From NCBI RefSeq assembly GCF_001456955.1, contig NZ_KQ758475.1:1-64000 (forward strand): a DNA stretch of 64,000 bases, read 5' to 3'. Source of the DNA: Microbacterium enclense (GTDB lineage: Bacteria; Actinomycetota; Actinomycetes; Actinomycetales; Microbacteriaceae). This document shows, in pieces, positions 60,829 through 64,000 of the stretch (its first letter is position 1; every line of letters begins with the position of its first letter). A program made the position numbers and the translations under genes. Under the pieces are notes generated by a model that saw nothing but the letters and a program-made list of their open reading frames with translations, made no database searches and was not told the DNA's origin.

Positions 60829-60842
60829 GTTATCGTGAACAC
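60827..60842. promoter_or_regulatory. LacI operator 2, over the galT start codon
   Basis: GTGTTATCGTGAACAC has GTGTT/AACAC arms and includes the galT GTG (60835-60837). Its centre is 30 bp from operator 1, about three helical turns. A repressor bound here would block the promoter and transcription start directly. Confidence 0.75.
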
Positions 60843-62006
60843 GGACAGCCTCTCCGCGGTGCCGCTGGGCGCCGGCGTGGTCAAGCGCCCGACCCGCCTC
60901 GCCGACGGCCGCGAGCTCATCTACTTCGACGACCCGCAGACGACGCTCGGAGCCGATCGCGCGGTGGACGCGCGAACCCTCGACCCGCGGCCCGCCACCG
61001 CGACCATGCGACAGGACGTGCTGACGGGCGACTGGATCACCGTGGCATCCAATCGCCAGAACCGCGCGTTCCTGCCTCCCGCGCACCTCGACCCGCTGTC
61101 ACCGCAGACGCCCACGAACCCCTCCGAGATCCCGTCGCTGTACGACGTCGCGGTCTTCGAGAACAAGTCGCCGTCGTTCGGCCCCGCCCTCGACATCGCG
61201 ACCGGCGACGCCCCCGCCGCCGTCGACCCGCCCCAGAGCGACGACGACCTCGAGCACCTGGGCCTGGGCCGCACGCGCACCTCCGTCGGCCGCTGCGAGG
61301 TCGTGTGCTTCAGCCCCGCGCACGAGGGGTCGTTCGGCTCGCTCTCGCGCACCCGCGCCCGCACCGTCATCGAGGCGTGGGCCGACCGCACCGCGGCGCT
61401 GTCGGCTCTGCCCGGCATCCGGCAGGTCTTCCCCTTCGAGAACCGCGGGCAGGAGATCGGGGTCACCCTCCCCCACCCGCACGGCCAGATCTACGCCTAC
61501 CCCTACGTCACCCCGCGAACGCACCGTCTGCTCGACACGATCTCGCGCAGCTCGGACGACCTCTTCGCACGGATCCTGGAGTTCGAGCAGGGCGGCGAGC
61601 GCGTCGTGCTGCGGGGCGAGCACTGGACGGCGTTCGTGCCGTTCGCGGCCCGCTGGCCTATCGAGGTGCACGTGCTGCCGCACCGTCACATCGCCGACCT
61701 CGCCGAGACCACGGATGCCGAGCGCGACGAGCTCGCACCCTTCTACCTGCGGCTGCTGCGCGGCATCGACGCGCTGTACGGCACCCCCACGCCCTACATC
61801 GCGGCGTGGCACCAGGCCCCCGTCGACCGCGGGCGCGACGCCGTGCGCCTCAACCTGCAGATCACTTCGCCGCGTCGCGCCGCCGACAAGCTGAAGTACC
61901 TCGCCGGATCCGAGGCCGCCATGGGCGCCTGGATCGGCGACGTGACCCCCGAGTCGCAGGCCGAACGTCTGCGCGCCGCCCTCGACACCGTTCCGGAGGT
62001 GACGGC

Positions 62007-62010
<4 letters not shown>
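60835..62010 (+). CDS. galT: galactose-1-phosphate uridylyltransferase
   Basis: 391 residues. Active-site HPHGQIYAYPY with nucleophile H216 (H214 precedes it). CEVVCFSPAHEGSFGSLS and FENRGQEIGVT are conserved, as is the C-terminal YIAAWHQAPVD. It moves UMP from UDP-glucose to galactose-1-P in the Leloir pathway. Likely leaderless. Stop overlaps galK start (ATGA). galE is not in the window. Confidence 0.97.
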
Positions 62011-63158
<1,148 letters not shown>

Positions 63159-63182
63159 CGTTGCGGCCCTGAGGGCCAGGGC

Positions 63183-63266
63183 GACACGACGCAGGAGATC
63201 CGGCGCCGAGCGATCCAGGCGCCGGCATCCGTCGCCGCCCGCGGAGCCCAACTCCTGCGTTGTGTC
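63183..63266. repeat. nested palindromic element, ACGACGCAGGAG family
   Basis: Outer arms GACACGACGCAGGAG (63183-63197) and CTCCTGCGTTGTGTC (63252-63266), 14 of 15 paired. Inner arms CGGCGCC (63201-63207) and GGCGCCG (63218-63224). It is 24 bp after galK and may act as its terminator. A lone left arm is at 31998-32012. 63267-63369 shows nothing else. Confidence 0.82.
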
Positions 63267-63369
63267 TCGATGAGTCGGGTGAGCCCCCGAGCGGGCGGTC
63301 ATCGGCGAGCGGGCTCGCGGGCGCGACCGAATCTGGCGGCCCGCGCGACCGGGGCGGCAGGATGAGGGA

Positions 63370-64000
63370 ATGGATGCCGCTCCCCTCGCCGTGACCTCGA
63401 AGGGCCGCGTGCGCGGCTTCCGGCGCGGAGACACCGCCGTGTTCCTCGGCATCCCGTTCGCTCAGGCACCCGTGGGGTCCCTGCGATTCGCCGCGCCGGC
63501 GCCGGTCGAGCCGTGGAAGGGCGAGCGCGACGCCTCCGCGTACGGCGCGACCGCCCAGCGGGGCGATGCCGGCATCACGCTCATCCCCGAGCCCAGCGTG
63601 CCGGGCGAGGCCACGCTGAACGTCAACGTCTTCGCACCGGCCGACGCGATCCGGGATTCCGCGTTGCCGGTGCTCGTGTGGATCCACGGCGGCGGTTACA
63701 CCTCGGGCTCCCCCGCGAGCCGCTGGTACGACGGCGACGCGTTCGCCCGCGACGGGGTCATCGTGGTCGTCATCTCCTACCGCATCGGCTTCGACGGGTT
63801 CGGGCTCATCGACGGCGCACCCGCCAACCGCGGCCTCCGCGACCAGATCGCCGCGCTCGAATGGGTGCGCGACGAGATCCGCGCGTTCGGCGGCGACCCC
63901 GCGCGTGTGACCGTCGCGGGGCAGTCGGCGGGCGGCGGGTCGGTGCTCGCGTTGATGGCGAGCCCCGCGGCATCCGGGCTCTTCTCCGCTGCGATGGCCG
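63370..64000 (+). CDS. carboxylesterase family protein, type B (truncated at window edge)
   Basis: 210 residues are seen and the gene continues beyond 64000. VTSKGRVRGF and FLGIPFAQAPVGSLRF are the family N-terminus, HGGGY (about 106-110) the oxyanion hole, and GQSAGG with S186 the nucleophile elbow. The catalytic acid and histidine would lie outside the window. ATG 63370 is preceded by AGGATGAGGGA, which could be an RBS or a CAGGAT -10 box of a leaderless mRNA. It hydrolyses esters or lactones; the substrate is unknown. Confidence 0.9.
   Translation, partial: MDAAPLAVTSKGRVRGFRRGDTAVFLGIPFAQAPVGSLRFAAPAPVEPWKGERDASAYGATAQRGDAGITLIPEPSVPGEATLNVNVFAPADAIRDSALPVLVWIHGGGYTSGSPASRWYDGDAFARDGVIVVVISYRIGFDGFGLIDGAPANRGLRDQIAALEWVRDEIRAFGGDPARVTVAGQSAGGGSVLALMASPAASGLFSAAMA

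Overview
The window is high-GC actinobacterial DNA (roughly 70 % G+C). The 16S 5' end, many ATGA/GTGA start-stop overlaps, GTG starts, leaderless -10 boxes (TANNNT 6-7 nt before the start codon) and the gene families present point to Microbacteriaceae, most likely Microbacterium. That assignment rests on pattern recognition, not on a search.

Layout. 1-350: 5' end of a 16S rRNA gene on the minus strand, with its leader and promoter to about 750. 906-8322: divergent cluster of six cell-envelope glycan genes (five glycosyltransferases and a WcbI-like protein). 8477-16148: oligosaccharide uptake operon (lipoprotein, two permeases, GH13 glucosidase) facing a ROK repressor with a clear operator between them, then a second GH13 protein. 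16316-20285: CitA/CitB-type two-component system divergent from a CitMHS citrate transporter. 20447-28436: acyltransferase, a YraQ/YcgQ-type membrane operon, flavin reductase, DUF808 protein, and a three-gene soluble molybdo-oxidoreductase operon with a zinc-ribbon protein. 28495-34963: two tRNA-Ser genes (GCT, TGA), an LCP glycan ligase, two 34-36 residue membrane microproteins, a DUF2254 protein, a HAD phosphatase and serS. 35140-44809: diacylglycerol-kinase-like protein, photolyase, Asp23-like protein, LLM flavin oxidoreductase, prephenate dehydratase, phosphoglucomutase, about 1 kb of repeats, and an alcohol dehydrogenase.

44934-63158 reads as a type II arabinogalactan utilisation locus: a 1198-residue secreted GH30 with the family's endo-beta-1,6-galactanase look, an ABC importer, GH51 arabinofuranosidase, GH35 beta-galactosidase and galT-galK. 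Two paralogous LacI repressors flank it, each with recognisable operators. Galactose would leave as glucose-1-phosphate and enter glycolysis through the pgm at 41102. An MFS/TetR pair sits inside this stretch, and a truncated carboxylesterase ends the window.

Two genome-scale signals stand out. First, the heptamer GGATGCC/GGCATCC occurs about 125 times by eye count, against about 15 expected from composition. It appears inside genes against local codon preference and inside terminator stems. Second, gene borders carry several families of palindromic elements built as one inverted repeat inside another, with different arm sequences per family.
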